From positions 5,511,001 through 5,575,000 of the forward strand of contig NZ_OBMJ01000001.1 in NCBI RefSeq assembly GCF_900199205.1: 64,000 nt of DNA. Reading direction: 5' to 3'. The position numbers and the translations under genes were made by a program. The notes below the pieces were generated by a model. That model did no database searches and was not told where the DNA came from. It saw nothing but the letters and a program-made list of their open reading frames with translations. This document shows positions 47,719 to 57,432 of the stretch, one piece after another (position 1 is the first letter of the stretch; the number at the start of each line of letters is the position of its first letter). This DNA comes from Streptomyces sp. 1331.2. Its GTDB lineage: Bacteria; Actinomycetota; Actinomycetes; Streptomycetales; Streptomycetaceae.

Positions 47719-49112
47719 GGGACGGGCGACTCGTTGGCGGTCTTCAGCCAGGCGCCGTCGGCTCCGGCGAGGACCGGCAGCGCGACCGAGCCGCCGAGGG
47801 CGCCGGTCTCCCGGCGGGTGTCCTCCGGGGTGCGCACGACCCGCCACAGCACCCGCTCGCGCAGGCCGAGCCCGGCCGCGTCGACGTGGTCGAGCAGCCG
47901 GTCGGCGTAGCGGTCGGCGACGCCGGGCGCGGTCCAGTCGACCCCGCCCTGGGCGGGCACGGTCGCGGTCAGCACCACGCTCTCGTGGGCGCCGTCGGGG
48001 CGCAGCGCCGGGTCGTCCGGGCGCAGCACCTGCACGGTGGGGCGCTCGCAGAGCGGGGCGTCGAGGGCCAGGGCGCGCTCCTCGGCGGCGAGGTCGGCCG
48101 CGTGCACCACCGTGCGGTGCGCGGCGCCCTCGGGCCGGGGGCCGCGCAGGGCGAGCAGCACGGTGAACCGGCCGGGCGCCCCGGACGGCTGCCACGTGGC
48201 GGCCGGCCTGCCCGGCCACTCGGCCAGCCCGCTGCGGAACAGCGCGTCGGCGTCCATCGCCGAGATCACCAGGTCGGCGTCGATCCGGCCGTCCGCCGTC
48301 TGCACGCCGCAGGCCCACCCGTCCTCGACGACCACCCGGGTGACGGGCGTGTCGAAGCGGAAGTCGACCTTGCGAAGCTCGCAGCGCCGGTACACGGCCT
48401 CGGCCAGGGCGCGCAGGCCGCCCCGGACGTACCAGACGCCGAAGGACTGCTCCATGTACGGCAGCACGGTGGCCCCGGCGGGGGCCCGGCCGGGCAGGAA
48501 GCCGTACCGGACGGCGGGCTCGAACAGCAGGGCGGTCAGCCCGGGGTGGCCGTCCAGTCGGCGCGCCGCCACGTCCCGCAGGGTCCACGGCGCGGGGCGG
48601 CGCAGCCGGGCCAGGCCGGTGCGCGGAGGGACGGGGTACGGGTCGGTGCCCAGGAACGCCCGGTCGGCCGGGAGCGGTTCCTCCAGCAGCGGGCGGCGGG
48701 TGGCCTCCCAGACCGTCCGGCCGTGGTTCATCACCTCGCTCCAGCGGGCGCCGGAGCCGGCGCCGAAGGCCGTGTCCAGGGCCCGGCCGACGCCACCGCG
48801 GGAGGCGTTGGGCAGGGTGACGACCGTCCCGTCGGGGAAGAGGTGCCGGCTCTCCGGCTCGACCGGGGCCAGCTCGACCAGCTGTTCCAGCGGCTCCTTG
48901 CCGGTCTTCAGCGCGAGGTCGCGGTAGACGGCCGGGAGGGCGAGCAGCCCGGGCCCGGTGTCGAAGGCGAACCCGTCCCGCTCGTACCGGCCGACCATCC
49001 CCCCGTACGTGCCGCCCGCCTCGCAGACCGTCACCCGGTGGCCGAGGGTCGCCAGCCGGGAGGCCGCCGCGAGCCCGCTCATTCCTGCGCCGATGATGAC
49101 GATCCGTGCCAT
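47619..49112 (-). CDS. Phytoene desaturase-like (CrtI-type) FAD oxidoreductase
   Basis: 497 residues from ATG 49112. A NAD(P)/FAD-dependent amine-oxidase-like enzyme: N-terminal dinucleotide loop IVIIGAGMSGLAAASRLATL, then ERDGFAFDTGPGLLALPAVY, YGFLPGRAPAGATVLPYMEQ, GVWYVRGGLRALAEAVYRRC (typical of carotenoid desaturases), and the C-terminal PGLYLIGGTAHPGGGLARVG. Carotenoid substrates are possible, but no crtB or crtE operon is here; it may act on another polyprenyl or quinone. The gene ends within a 113-bp tandem duplication, but its own reading frame is intact. Same strand and 11 bp from the DUF4126 gene. Confidence 0.87.
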   Translation of the reverse strand: MARIVIIGAGMSGLAAASRLATLGHRVTVCEAGGTYGGMVGRYERDGFAFDTGPGLLALPAVYRDLALKTGKEPLEQLVELAPVEPESRHLFPDGTVVTLPNASRGGVGRALDTAFGAGSGARWSEVMNHGRTVWEATRRPLLEEPLPADRAFLGTDPYPVPPRTGLARLRRPAPWTLRDVAARRLDGHPGLTALLFEPAVRYGFLPGRAPAGATVLPYMEQSFGVWYVRGGLRALAEAVYRRCELRKVDFRFDTPVTRVVVEDGWACGVQTADGRIDADLVISAMDADALFRSGLAEWPGRPAATWQPSGAPGRFTVLLALRGPRPEGAAHRTVVHAADLAAEERALALDAPLCERPTVQVLRPDDPALRPDGAHESVVLTATVPAQGGVDWTAPGVADRYADRLLDHVDAAGLGLRERVLWRVVRTPEDTRRETGALGGSVALPVLAGADGAWLKTANESPVPGLYLIGGTAHPGGGLARVGMSACIAADLVGPA

Positions 49113-49123
49113 GACCACTGATC

Positions 49124-49738
49124 CTAGGACCGCTGCAGGGAGGGCGTTCCCGCAGCCCGGGCGGCCCTGCGTTCGCGGCGGCGGGCGCGGAAGGCGCGGA
49201 TCCTGCTGATCGCCAGCCAGACCAGCAGCAGGCCCACGGCCAGGACCACGGCGGCGATCGAGGCGGCCAGCCAGGGGTGGAAGATCGCCAGGGTGACCAG
49301 GCCAGCCACCGAGAGGTCCTCCGCCATGCTGACCACGATGTTGCTGGCGGGCTCGGGAGAGGTGTTGACGGCCATCCGCAGCGAGGCCTTCACCAGGTGG
49401 CTGACCAGCGCGGTGGTGCCGCCCATCGCCCCGGCCGCGACCTCGCTGAGCGAGCCGGGGTCGTTGCTCGCGATCAGCACGCCGACGGTGGCGCCGGCGA
49501 TCGGCCGGATCACGGTGTGCACCACGTCCCAGACGCTGTCCACGTACGGGATCTTGTCGGCCACCGTCTCCAGCGCGAACAGCACGGCGGCCGCGACCAG
49601 CACGTCCGTGCGCTCCAGCGCGTGCGGCACCGACTGCGCGTCGGCGAACCTGCCCAACAGGCCGAGCAGCAGCACCACCGCGTACGCGTTGATGCCGCTG
49701 GCCAGTCCGCTGGTGAAGATCAGCGGCAGGATCGTCAT
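49124..49738 (-). CDS. DUF4126-family membrane protein
   Basis: 204 residues with four to five predicted helices. The start LPLIFTSGLASGINAYAVVL and the middle LETVADKIPYVDSVWDVVHT and LVSHLVKASLRMAVNTSPEP belong to the DUF4126 family. The C-terminal tail is Arg-rich (ISRIRAFRARRRERRAARAA) and cytosolic. Function unknown. It forms a likely operon with the CrtI-like oxidoreductase, so a link to membrane lipid or quinone chemistry is possible. Confidence 0.9.
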   Translation of the reverse strand: MTILPLIFTSGLASGINAYAVVLLLGLLGRFADAQSVPHALERTDVLVAAAVLFALETVADKIPYVDSVWDVVHTVIRPIAGATVGVLIASNDPGSLSEVAAGAMGGTTALVSHLVKASLRMAVNTSPEPASNIVVSMAEDLSVAGLVTLAIFHPWLAASIAAVVLAVGLLLVWLAISRIRAFRARRRERRAARAAGTPSLQRS

Positions 49739-49845
49739 GGCCTCCCCCTTCCTCGCAGAACCGGGCCGGTTCCGCCCGGCCCCGCCGTACCGTACCGGCA
49801 GCCGGGGACGTCGGGCGCACCCGTCCCGGTTCCGGGCCCGGGGAC

Positions 49846-49861
49846 TGAGTACGGATACTCA
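49846..49861. promoter_or_regulatory. Perfect palindrome TGAGTA-CGGA-TACTCA
   Basis: A 6-4-6 inverted repeat with a second TGAGTACG half-site 12 bp beyond it (49874-49881). About 108 bp upstream of the DUF4126 gene. It has the size of a dimeric repressor operator; the regulator is unknown. Confidence 0.5.
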
Positions 49862-50197
49862 GGTGCACGGTTGAGTACGTCAGCGGATGGCCTGCGACCT
49901 GCGGAGACGGGAGAGTAGTGGCACCCGGGAGGGCGGCGCGTCGGGCGCCGGCCCACCCGGGCGGCGGATCCGTGAAGGATTCGCGACGGGGCTGGTCACG
50001 GTCCCCGCACCGCCGACACGGGGCGGCGGAGCGGGCCGGGGGGAGACCAGCCACGGGGGAGGTTCGCCACCGCCGCCCACGGGGGGAACGGCGGAGCGAC
50101 GGCACACGGCGGCGGCGCGGTCCGGGGGAGGGCCCGCGCCCGCCGCCGGTTTGCTTTCCCGGGCGGCCCTGCCCGGCGGAGCGGCCGGCCCGGCCGA

Positions 50198-50220
50198 TTG
50201 TCAGTGGTGCCGTTCACGAT
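50198..50220 (+). promoter_or_regulatory. PafBC-type (RecA-independent DNA-damage) promoter
   Basis: TTGTCAGTG (50198-50206), eight bases, then CACGAT (50215-50220). The first part is identical to the RecA-NDp consensus TTGTCRGTG-N8-TANNNT bound by PafBC in mycobacteria; the -10 box deviates at its first position. It lies 51 bp before the HEPN gene. Confidence 0.7.
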
Positions 50221-50271
50221 GGAGGGGCACGGACCACCCGGTCCGCGCGCTGCCTCGGAACGGGGGAGACC

Positions 50272-50853
50272 ATGACCATCAGCCATCCTGAGCCCGTCAC
50301 CGCCCGCCTCCACTCCGCTGCCCTGCCGCACACCCCGGGGCCGTCCGGTGGCCGCCCCGCCGGAGCGGACGTCCACCCCGTGCTGCGCCGGGTCGCCGCG
50401 CCGCCGGCCGCGCTCGACCTGCTCGCCGACGCGCACCGCACCCTCGTCCGGGCCCGCGCCCTGGAGGACCCGCTGGAGCGCTACGCGACCGCGCACCTGG
50501 CCGCGCTGCGCACGGTGGCGGCCGTCCTGGCGGCGCGCGGCCGCCCGGAGAAGAGCCCACGCCGGCGCAAGGCCATCCGCAGCGCCTGGGAGGTGCTGCC
50601 CGAGGTCGCCCCGGAGCTGGCCGAGTGGGCGCTCTACTACGGCGCCGGGGCGCGCCGCCGGGCCGCCGCCGAGGCCGGGATCAGGGGCGCTGCCTCGGCT
50701 CGCGACGCCGACGACCTGATCCGCAACTCCGCCCTGTTCCTGCGCCTGGTCGAGCGACTGCTGGGCCTGCGGGTGGCCCCGCCGGCCCCGCGACTGCCGT
50801 TGGACGGCGACGTGCCGCCCGCCGGCCGTCGGGTTCAAGGCCGTCAGGCTTAA
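50272..50853 (+). CDS. SAV_6107-type HEPN domain protein
   Basis: 193 residues from ATG 50272 behind GGGGGAG. After a disordered 45-residue N-terminus the chain is all helical: PPAALDLLADAHRTLVRARA, LEDPLERYATAHLAALRTVA, KAIRSAWEVLPEVAPELAEW, ALYYGAGARRRAAAEAGIRG, DADDLIRNSALFLRLVERLL. It matches the SAV_6107 HEPN group recalled from Streptomyces. HEPN proteins often act as RNases through R-x4-6-H, but no such motif is clear here, so catalysis is doubtful. A PafBC-type promoter suggests induction by DNA damage. Confidence 0.8.
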   Translation: MTISHPEPVTARLHSAALPHTPGPSGGRPAGADVHPVLRRVAAPPAALDLLADAHRTLVRARALEDPLERYATAHLAALRTVAAVLAARGRPEKSPRRRKAIRSAWEVLPEVAPELAEWALYYGAGARRRAAAEAGIRGAASARDADDLIRNSALFLRLVERLLGLRVAPPAPRLPLDGDVPPAGRRVQGRQA

Positions 50854-50920
50854 GGCCCGGGGCCGTCAGGCTTAAGGTGGGGGCATCCTGATCGATCCGC
50901 ACGTGCCGAGGAGCCCCACC

Positions 50921-51673
50921 TTGTACCCGACGCGTCCCCGCAGCGCCCTGCGTACCGCCGTGGTGTGGGAGGTGGTGCGGGCAGCCCTGGAGAAGCGGGC
51001 CGCCGAGCTGGACCAGCCGGTGCTCGACGTGGTCGACACCGGCGGCGGCACCGGCAACTTCGCCGTGCCGGTGGCCAAGCTCGGCCACCGCGTCACCGTG
51101 GTCGACCCCAGCCCGGACGCCCTGTTCGCCCTGGAGCGCCGGGCCGCCGAGGCCGGGGTGACGGAGCTGGTGCGGGCCGTCCAGGGCGACACCCAGACCC
51201 TGCCCGAGCTGGTCGCCCCGGGCAGCGTGGACGCGGTGCTCTGCCACGGCGTGCTGGAGGTCGTGGACGACCCGGCCGAGTCGCTCGGCAGCCTGGCCGC
51301 CACCCTGCGCAAGGGCGGCCTGGTCAGCCTGCTGGCCGCCAACCGCAACGGCGCCGTGCTGGCCCGCGCCCTGGCCGGCCACTTCAACGAGGCCCGGACG
51401 GTGCTCTCCGCCGCCGACGGCCGCTGGGGCGAGCAGGACCCGATGCCGCGCCGCTTCACCGGCGAGGAGCTGGGCCGGCTGGCCGAGGCCGCGGGCCTGC
51501 GGGTGGAGTCGGTGCACGGCATCCGGGTCTTCGCCGATCTGGTCCCCGGCGTCCTGGTGGACACCGAGCCGGGCGCTCTGGAGGCGCTGCTGAAGCTGGA
51601 GGAGGCAGCCGCCGCGCAGCCCGACTTCCACGCCGTGGCGACCCAGCTGCACCTCCTGGCCACCCTGGCCTGA
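50921..51673 (+). CDS. Class I SAM-dependent methyltransferase (SmtA/CmoM-like)
   Basis: 250 residues from TTG 50921, chosen because GAGGAG lies 8 bp upstream. A Rossmann methyltransferase with VLDVVDTGGGTGNFAVPVAK (motif I), VTVVDPSPDALFALERRAAE (acidic adenosine ligand), QGDTQTLPELVAPGSVDAVL and CHGVLEVVDDPAESLGSLAA. The overall type is SmtA/CmoM-like, acting on a small molecule or tRNA. It lies 68 bp after the HEPN gene on the same strand and could be co-transcribed from its DNA-damage promoter. Substrate unknown. Confidence 0.86.
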   Translation: MYPTRPRSALRTAVVWEVVRAALEKRAAELDQPVLDVVDTGGGTGNFAVPVAKLGHRVTVVDPSPDALFALERRAAEAGVTELVRAVQGDTQTLPELVAPGSVDAVLCHGVLEVVDDPAESLGSLAATLRKGGLVSLLAANRNGAVLARALAGHFNEARTVLSAADGRWGEQDPMPRRFTGEELGRLAEAAGLRVESVHGIRVFADLVPGVLVDTEPGALEALLKLEEAAAAQPDFHAVATQLHLLATLA

Positions 51674-52119
51674 ACCGTCTGCCGGACACCTTCGCGAGGC
51701 CTTCGCGAAACCTCCCGCCGCCGTACGGCTCGCCCGCCGTACGGCGGCGGTTCGCGTTCCGTACGGGCGAGGGGTTCCGCGGCCGGATCCCGATCACCGG
51801 ACGTGAAGGTCCCCAGGTCTCGACCGATTCCATCGGATCGGGCACTTGTCCGGGGCGTGGCGCGTTGACACCGGTGCGGCCGTACCCGCCGGAAGTGGCC
51901 CGTCCCACGCGGCGCAGACCACCCCGTAACGGGCCCACGGACCGTATGATCTGGGTAAAGCCGGAAAGCATGACAGCCGGACGCGTGGGGCATATGGACG
52001 ACACGGGCCGGGTCCCCCGCACAGGCGTCCGACCGTGTGCCCCATGGCTGATTGGACTTGCCTCCCCGACCGGGGTGGGCGGACCGGTCGCACCCGCGAC
52101 CGACGAGTAGGAGGACTCC
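51674..52119. other. Intergenic region with terminator and long leader of the DUF3040 gene
   Basis: 446 bp. After the methyltransferase terminator (51715-51750) there is a TATGAT -10-like box at 51945-51950 and a leader of about 165 bp to the DUF3040 gene. The blocks GTGGGGCATATGG (near 51986) and GTGTGCCCCATGG (near 52034) can pair imperfectly, so the leader may fold. No known riboswitch was recognised. Confidence 0.45.
51715..51750 (+). terminator. Terminator after the methyltransferase
   Basis: A perfect 14-bp stem (51715-51728 with 51737-51750) with an 8-nt loop, 41 bp after the stop; no T-run. Confidence 0.75.
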
Positions 52120-52509
52120 GTGCCGCTCTCGGAGCACGAGCAGCGACTGCTCGACCAGATGGAGCGAGCGCTGTATGCCGAAGATCCCAAATTCGCGTCG
52201 GCGCTTGAGGGAACCGGGCTGCGCACCCACACCCGTCGTCGGGTCTACCTGGCCGTCGCCGGCTTCGTGGTGGGGATCGGCCTGTTGATGGGCGGCATGG
52301 TCGTTCCGGACCAGATCTGGGTCAGCGTCGTGGGCTTCCTGGTGATGCTCGGGTGCGCGGTGTTCGCCGTGACCGGCTGGCGCCGCGGGCCCGCGGGCCA
52401 GGGCTCCGGGGCCCGCCAGACCGCCGCCGCGCGGCGCAAGGCCGGGATGATGGACCGGGTCGAACAGCGCTGGCAGCGCCGACGGGACGAGCAGACCGGC
52501 GGCTTCTGA
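52120..52509 (+). CDS. DUF3040 small membrane protein
   Basis: 129 residues from GTG 52120 with AGGAGGA 5-6 bp upstream. The family signature PLSEHEQRLLDQMERALYAE and DPKFASAL precede two membrane helices (VYLAVAGFVVGIGLLMGGMV; WVSVVGFLVMLGCAVFAVTG); the basic tail (MMDRVEQRWQRRRDEQTGGF) is cytosolic. DUF3040 proteins lie near the dcw cluster in many actinobacteria and may take part in division or envelope work; the function is unproved. Confidence 0.93.
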   Translation: MPLSEHEQRLLDQMERALYAEDPKFASALEGTGLRTHTRRRVYLAVAGFVVGIGLLMGGMVVPDQIWVSVVGFLVMLGCAVFAVTGWRRGPAGQGSGARQTAAARRKAGMMDRVEQRWQRRRDEQTGGF

Positions 52510-52574
52510 GCCGCGGCCGCTCCGGAAGCCGGAATCCGGGGCCCGGATCGTCGAACGCAGGACTCCAGAACGCG

Positions 52575-52618
52575 GACGCCGGGGGCGGGTAGTCGATCGA
52601 CTGCCCGCCCCCGGCGTC
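52575..52618. terminator. Bidirectional terminator, loop-less 22-bp palindrome
   Basis: Two 22-bp arms (52575-52596 and 52597-52618) complementary throughout except one G-U pair and without a loop. It sits between the convergent DUF3040 and TgpA genes. Confidence 0.9.
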
Positions 52619-52635
52619 GGTGCGTCCGGCCCCGG

Positions 52636-55065
52636 TCAGGACTCCGGGGCGTCCGGCTTGGGGCGCCGGGTGAAGACCCGCCGCACCGGCGCGGACACCG
52701 CCTCGCCGGCCCGGCCCGCGCCGGTGGCGACGGCCGTCCTGGCCGTCCGTACGGCGTCGGAGATCCGCCACCACAGCTGCGCCGAGGACGGCGGCAGCAG
52801 CAGCGCCCTGGTCCGCCCGGCCCGGCCGGCGTGCGCCTGCAGGCCGCGCCGGGCGGTCTGGACGTCGGCGGCCAACAGCGCCGTGGTCGGCTGCCCGGGC
52901 GGGGCGTAGAGCACCCGTTCGGTGGCCAGCGCCACTCGGCCGGCGGCGGCCGCCGAGTCCGCGTCCAGGGCCGCCTTCTCGGTGATCCGTCGGGCGGCCG
53001 AGCGCGGGGTGCGTGACTCGTCCGGGGGAATTCCGAGGTCCCAGGCGGAGTCGACCAGCTCGTCCCAGGCGGCCAGCACCTGGGCGTCGGTCAGCTCCGT
53101 CGGGCCGTCCCCGCCGGGCCGGCGCCGCCCGCTCCGGCCCAGCCGGCGACGGCGTACGGCCGTGCGCCAGAGCATCGGGAGGAGCAGCAGCGCGAGTACC
53201 GCGAGCACTGCGGCGAGGGTGCCGAGCACCTGCCCGGAGAGCAGCCAGGACTCCTCGCCGGCCTGGGCGGCGGCCTTGCTCTTGGGGCCGCAGTCGCCCA
53301 GCTGGCGCTGCTTGGCGGTGCAGTCCGAGCTCGCGGACGGCGCCGGGGCGGCCGAGGCGGTCTGCGGGGCGGCGGTCGCCTGCTGGGTCGGCGCGGTGGT
53401 CGGGGCGCTGGACGTCTCGGTGTAGCGGGTCGGGGTGCCGCGGCTGGGGGTCGGCTCGAAGCGCAGCCAGCCGTAGCCGCTGAAGTACAGCTCGGGCCAG
53501 GCGTGGTACATCCGGCCGGTGACCGAGTACACGTTGCCGCCCTTGTTGTCGCCGGGGGTGAAGCCGACGGCGACCCGGGCCGGGATCTTCAGCGACCGGG
53601 CCATCGCCGCCATGGTGGAGGCGAAGTGCACGCAGAAGCCGCGGCGGTCGCGCAGGAAGACCGCGATCGCGTTGCTGCCGGTGCCGGCCGAGACGCTGGT
53701 GTCGTACTTGAAGTCCGGGCCGGTGAACCAGTTGACCAGGGCCATCGCCCGGTCGTAGTCGTTCTGTGCGCCGGAGGTGACCTTCCTGGCCTGCTCGGAG
53801 ACCACCGAGGGCAGGTCGGAGGGGACGGCGGTGTAGTGCTCCCGGATGCTCGACGGCGCCGAGGGGGCCTGGCGCAGCTCGTTGGCGGTGGGCCGCAGGT
53901 CCAGGGCGCTGACGTGGTAGCGCAGGCCGCGGATCGCCTTGTCGTTGGCCGGCAGGACGGTGCGGGTCAGCGGGTCGAGCCGCCAGTCGCCCCGGTTGGG
54001 GACCTGGACGGAGGCCGCCGGGTAGGGCATCGGCAGCCAGCTGTTCTCCAGCCGGTCGCTGACCTGGAAGTCGCCCTCGATCCGGGGGACGTTGGCGTCG
54101 TGCAGGCCCTCGGGGAGGGGCAGCGTGGCCGGGAGGTCGTTGACGGTGGTGCTGGCGAGCCTCCAGTTGGTGCCGTCGAACTGGTCCAGCGAGCCGGTCC
54201 GCAGGTAGGTCTGGTCGGCCAGCGTGCTGTCCAGGGTGTAGCTGAGCAGCTCGGCGTCGGTGGGCTTGGTGATCGCGGCCTCCAGGCTGACCAGCGGGTC
54301 GAGGCTGGTCGCCACGCTCCCGCCGCCGGTGCCGCCCGAGCCGGCGGGGCCCGAATGCAGCAGCCCGCCGCCCCACTGCGGCAGGACCGCGGGAAGCACC
54401 ATCGCCACGGCCAGGGCCAGGATGCCGACCTGCCGGCCGCCCGGGTTGACCGTCTCCGCGTTCACCATGCCGCGCGCGCCGCCGCGGAAGATCCGGCCCC
54501 AGCGGGAGACCCGGTCCTGGCCCTCGACGAACAGCAGCAGCAGGTAGCCGGCCGCGGCGACGGCGAACCAGACCCAGCTGCCGTGGTCCCCGGCGAGGCC
54601 GTTGCCGATCGAGTAGAGCGCCAGCAGCGGCAGCCCGGCCAGGGCCGCGCGGCGGTAGGTCACCGCGACGGTGTCCACCGCGACGGCGATCAGGCCGACC
54701 GCGGAGACCAGGATCAGCCGCAGGCCGGGGGTGGGCGGCGCGGGGATCGCGTACTGCTGGATGTCGTCCAGGCCGGAGGCGAAGACCTGGTCCAGGACCC
54801 GCATCGTGGCCGGGCCGGGCAGGATCCCGCCGGCGCCGGCGAAGCCGAGCAGCATCAGCAGGAGCAGCACCAGCAGCTGCCCGACCGGCACCGTCCAGCG
54901 GTACAGCGGGGAGCGGCGCAGGCCCGCGCCGACCGCGGCGAGCACGGCGATCACCAGGACGGCGTGGGTCAGCCAGCTGCGGGTGGTCAGCAGCGGCAGC
55001 AGGCAGAGCGAGGCGAGGGCGGTGGCCAGCGCCGAGTAGACGGTCAGTTTGGCCCGGGTGGTCAC
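52636..55065 (-). CDS. TgpA-type transglutaminase membrane protein
   Basis: 809 residues from GTG 55065 overlapping the DUF58 stop (GTGA). The N-terminal third has about seven membrane helices (DUF3488 type), then an outer transglutaminase domain with the nucleophile Cys478 in RRGFCVHFAS, His521 in YHAWPELYF, and Glu537 in GWLRFEPTP where most family members have Asp. A Thr/Ala/Pro linker and another helix (LGTLAAVLAVLALLLLPMLW) lead to a C-terminal DUF4129-like cytosolic domain (LTDAQVLAAWDELVDSAWDL). Such proteins occur with DUF58 and MoxR. Substrate unknown. Confidence 0.92.
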   Translation of the reverse strand: MTTRAKLTVYSALATALASLCLLPLLTTRSWLTHAVLVIAVLAAVGAGLRRSPLYRWTVPVGQLLVLLLLMLLGFAGAGGILPGPATMRVLDQVFASGLDDIQQYAIPAPPTPGLRLILVSAVGLIAVAVDTVAVTYRRAALAGLPLLALYSIGNGLAGDHGSWVWFAVAAAGYLLLLFVEGQDRVSRWGRIFRGGARGMVNAETVNPGGRQVGILALAVAMVLPAVLPQWGGGLLHSGPAGSGGTGGGSVATSLDPLVSLEAAITKPTDAELLSYTLDSTLADQTYLRTGSLDQFDGTNWRLASTTVNDLPATLPLPEGLHDANVPRIEGDFQVSDRLENSWLPMPYPAASVQVPNRGDWRLDPLTRTVLPANDKAIRGLRYHVSALDLRPTANELRQAPSAPSSIREHYTAVPSDLPSVVSEQARKVTSGAQNDYDRAMALVNWFTGPDFKYDTSVSAGTGSNAIAVFLRDRRGFCVHFASTMAAMARSLKIPARVAVGFTPGDNKGGNVYSVTGRMYHAWPELYFSGYGWLRFEPTPSRGTPTRYTETSSAPTTAPTQQATAAPQTASAAPAPSASSDCTAKQRQLGDCGPKSKAAAQAGEESWLLSGQVLGTLAAVLAVLALLLLPMLWRTAVRRRRLGRSGRRRPGGDGPTELTDAQVLAAWDELVDSAWDLGIPPDESRTPRSAARRITEKAALDADSAAAAGRVALATERVLYAPPGQPTTALLAADVQTARRGLQAHAGRAGRTRALLLPPSSAQLWWRISDAVRTARTAVATGAGRAGEAVSAPVRRVFTRRPKPDAPES

Positions 55066-56384
55066 GCGCCGGCCTCTTCTCGGTTGGGGGCGGTCGTCTT
55101 GGCGCCCTCGGCGGCCCGCCACAGGGTCGGCAGGGAGTCGCCGGCGCGCACCGGGATCACCGTCCAGCCCGCCTCGCGCAGCTTCCGGACCCGGGCCCGG
55201 AACTCGTCGCCGCCGGTGTCCGGGGCGAGCATCCGCAGGCCGGCCCAGGTGCCGCTGTCCAGCAAGAAGGCGATCGCGCCGCCGGTGCGGCTGCGCAGCC
55301 GGCCCAGCCGGGCGGCCTGGGTGTCGTCCAGCTCGCCGAGCACGGCGACCAGCAGGCCCTCGCCGCCGGTGCGCAGCGGCTCCTCGGCGCGGGAGAGCGT
55401 GCCGCCGTCGGAGAGGTCGGCGACCGCGAGGGCGTCCAGGATCAGCCCGGAGGTGTCGGCGGCGCTGTTGTTGCCGCCCGCGCCGGGGCCGGGCACCGAC
55501 TGGCCGGTGTCGGTGAGCAGCTGGACCTGGTAGCCGCGCTCCAGCAGGTGCGCGGCGACGGAGGCGGTGCAGCTGACCGCCCACTCGAAGGAGGAGGCGG
55601 GGCCGCTGCCGCGGTGGCCGATCTCCCGGGTGTCCAGCAGGACGGTGGCCCGGGCCCGCTGCGGCTGCTCCTCGCGGCGCACCATCAGCTCGCCGTACTT
55701 GGCGGTGGAGCGCCAGTGCACCCGGCGCAGGTCGTCGCCCGGCCGGTACTCGCGCAGGATCACGTCGTCGTCGCCGGCCAGCGCCAGGGCGCGGCTGCGG
55801 TTCTCGCCCTGGCCGAGCCACTCGCCGCTGAGCCGGACGTGCGGCAGCGCCTGGATCTGGGGGACGACGGTGAGGACGTCGGAGGCGGTGAAGGAGCGGG
55901 TCACCTCGCACATCCCGAACGGGTCGGACAGCCGCAGCTGCAGCGGGCCGAGCGGGTAGCGGCCGCGCAGGTCGGAGCGGACCCGGTAGGACACCTCGCG
56001 GTAGCCGCGCGGTTCGACCCGGTCCAGCACGAAGCGCGGCCGCGGCCCGAGCACGTACGGGACCTTGTCCTCCAGGAGGAGCAGCCCGGTGGGCACCCGG
56101 GAGACGTTGTCGAGCCGCAGGTGAACCCGGGCCTCCTGGCCGGCGACCGCCCGGCGCGGGCTGAGCCGGCGGCCGCTGGCCACCCGGTAGCGGGTGTTGG
56201 CGACCACCACGACGGCGACCAGCGGCAGCGCGGCGAGCAGCACGCCGACGCGCAGCAGCGCGTCCTGGCCGAGCAGGTAGGCGCAGGCCACCGCGGTCAG
56301 CCCGGCGGCGAGGAAGGAACGGCCCCGGGTGGTGAGGCCGCGGAACCCGGCCCGCAGCCCCGAGGCCGAGTCGGACTGGGCCAC
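55062..56384 (-). CDS. DUF58 protein (VWA-like, MoxR partner)
   Basis: 440 residues. The N-terminus has two adjacent membrane helices (RSFLAAGLTAVACAYLLGQD; VLLAALPLVAVVVVANTRYR), followed by a beta-rich domain and the DUF58 signature REYRPGDDLRRVHWRSTAKY with the following GELMVRREEQ. The von Willebrand-like C-terminal part has VLLDTREIG, where the MIDAS motif is incomplete. It overlaps TgpA by GTGA and is one base from MoxR, so all three act together as MoxR-DUF58-transglutaminase. Confidence 0.94.
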   Translation of the reverse strand: MAQSDSASGLRAGFRGLTTRGRSFLAAGLTAVACAYLLGQDALLRVGVLLAALPLVAVVVVANTRYRVASGRRLSPRRAVAGQEARVHLRLDNVSRVPTGLLLLEDKVPYVLGPRPRFVLDRVEPRGYREVSYRVRSDLRGRYPLGPLQLRLSDPFGMCEVTRSFTASDVLTVVPQIQALPHVRLSGEWLGQGENRSRALALAGDDDVILREYRPGDDLRRVHWRSTAKYGELMVRREEQPQRARATVLLDTREIGHRGSGPASSFEWAVSCTASVAAHLLERGYQVQLLTDTGQSVPGPGAGGNNSAADTSGLILDALAVADLSDGGTLSRAEEPLRTGGEGLLVAVLGELDDTQAARLGRLRSRTGGAIAFLLDSGTWAGLRMLAPDTGGDEFRARVRKLREAGWTVIPVRAGDSLPTLWRAAEGAKTTAPNREEAGA

Positions 56385-56385
56385 C

Positions 56386-57432
<1,047 letters not shown>

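Larger units (their letters stand above)
49739..50271. other. Divergent intergenic region DUF4126 / HEPN gene
   Basis: 533 bp with no supported gene. A palindrome TGAGTACGGATACTCA lies at 49846-49861, with a half copy TTGAGTACG just beyond. The HEPN promoter is at 50198-50220. The GC-rich stretch between shows G-runs (GGGGGAG, CGGGGGAGGG) but no recognised structure. Confidence 0.5.

Noticed and set aside
47506..48588. Alternative minus frame ending in the duplicated C-terminal codons
   Set aside because: It runs out of frame through the CrtI-like gene; it is only the duplicate 3' end read by chance.
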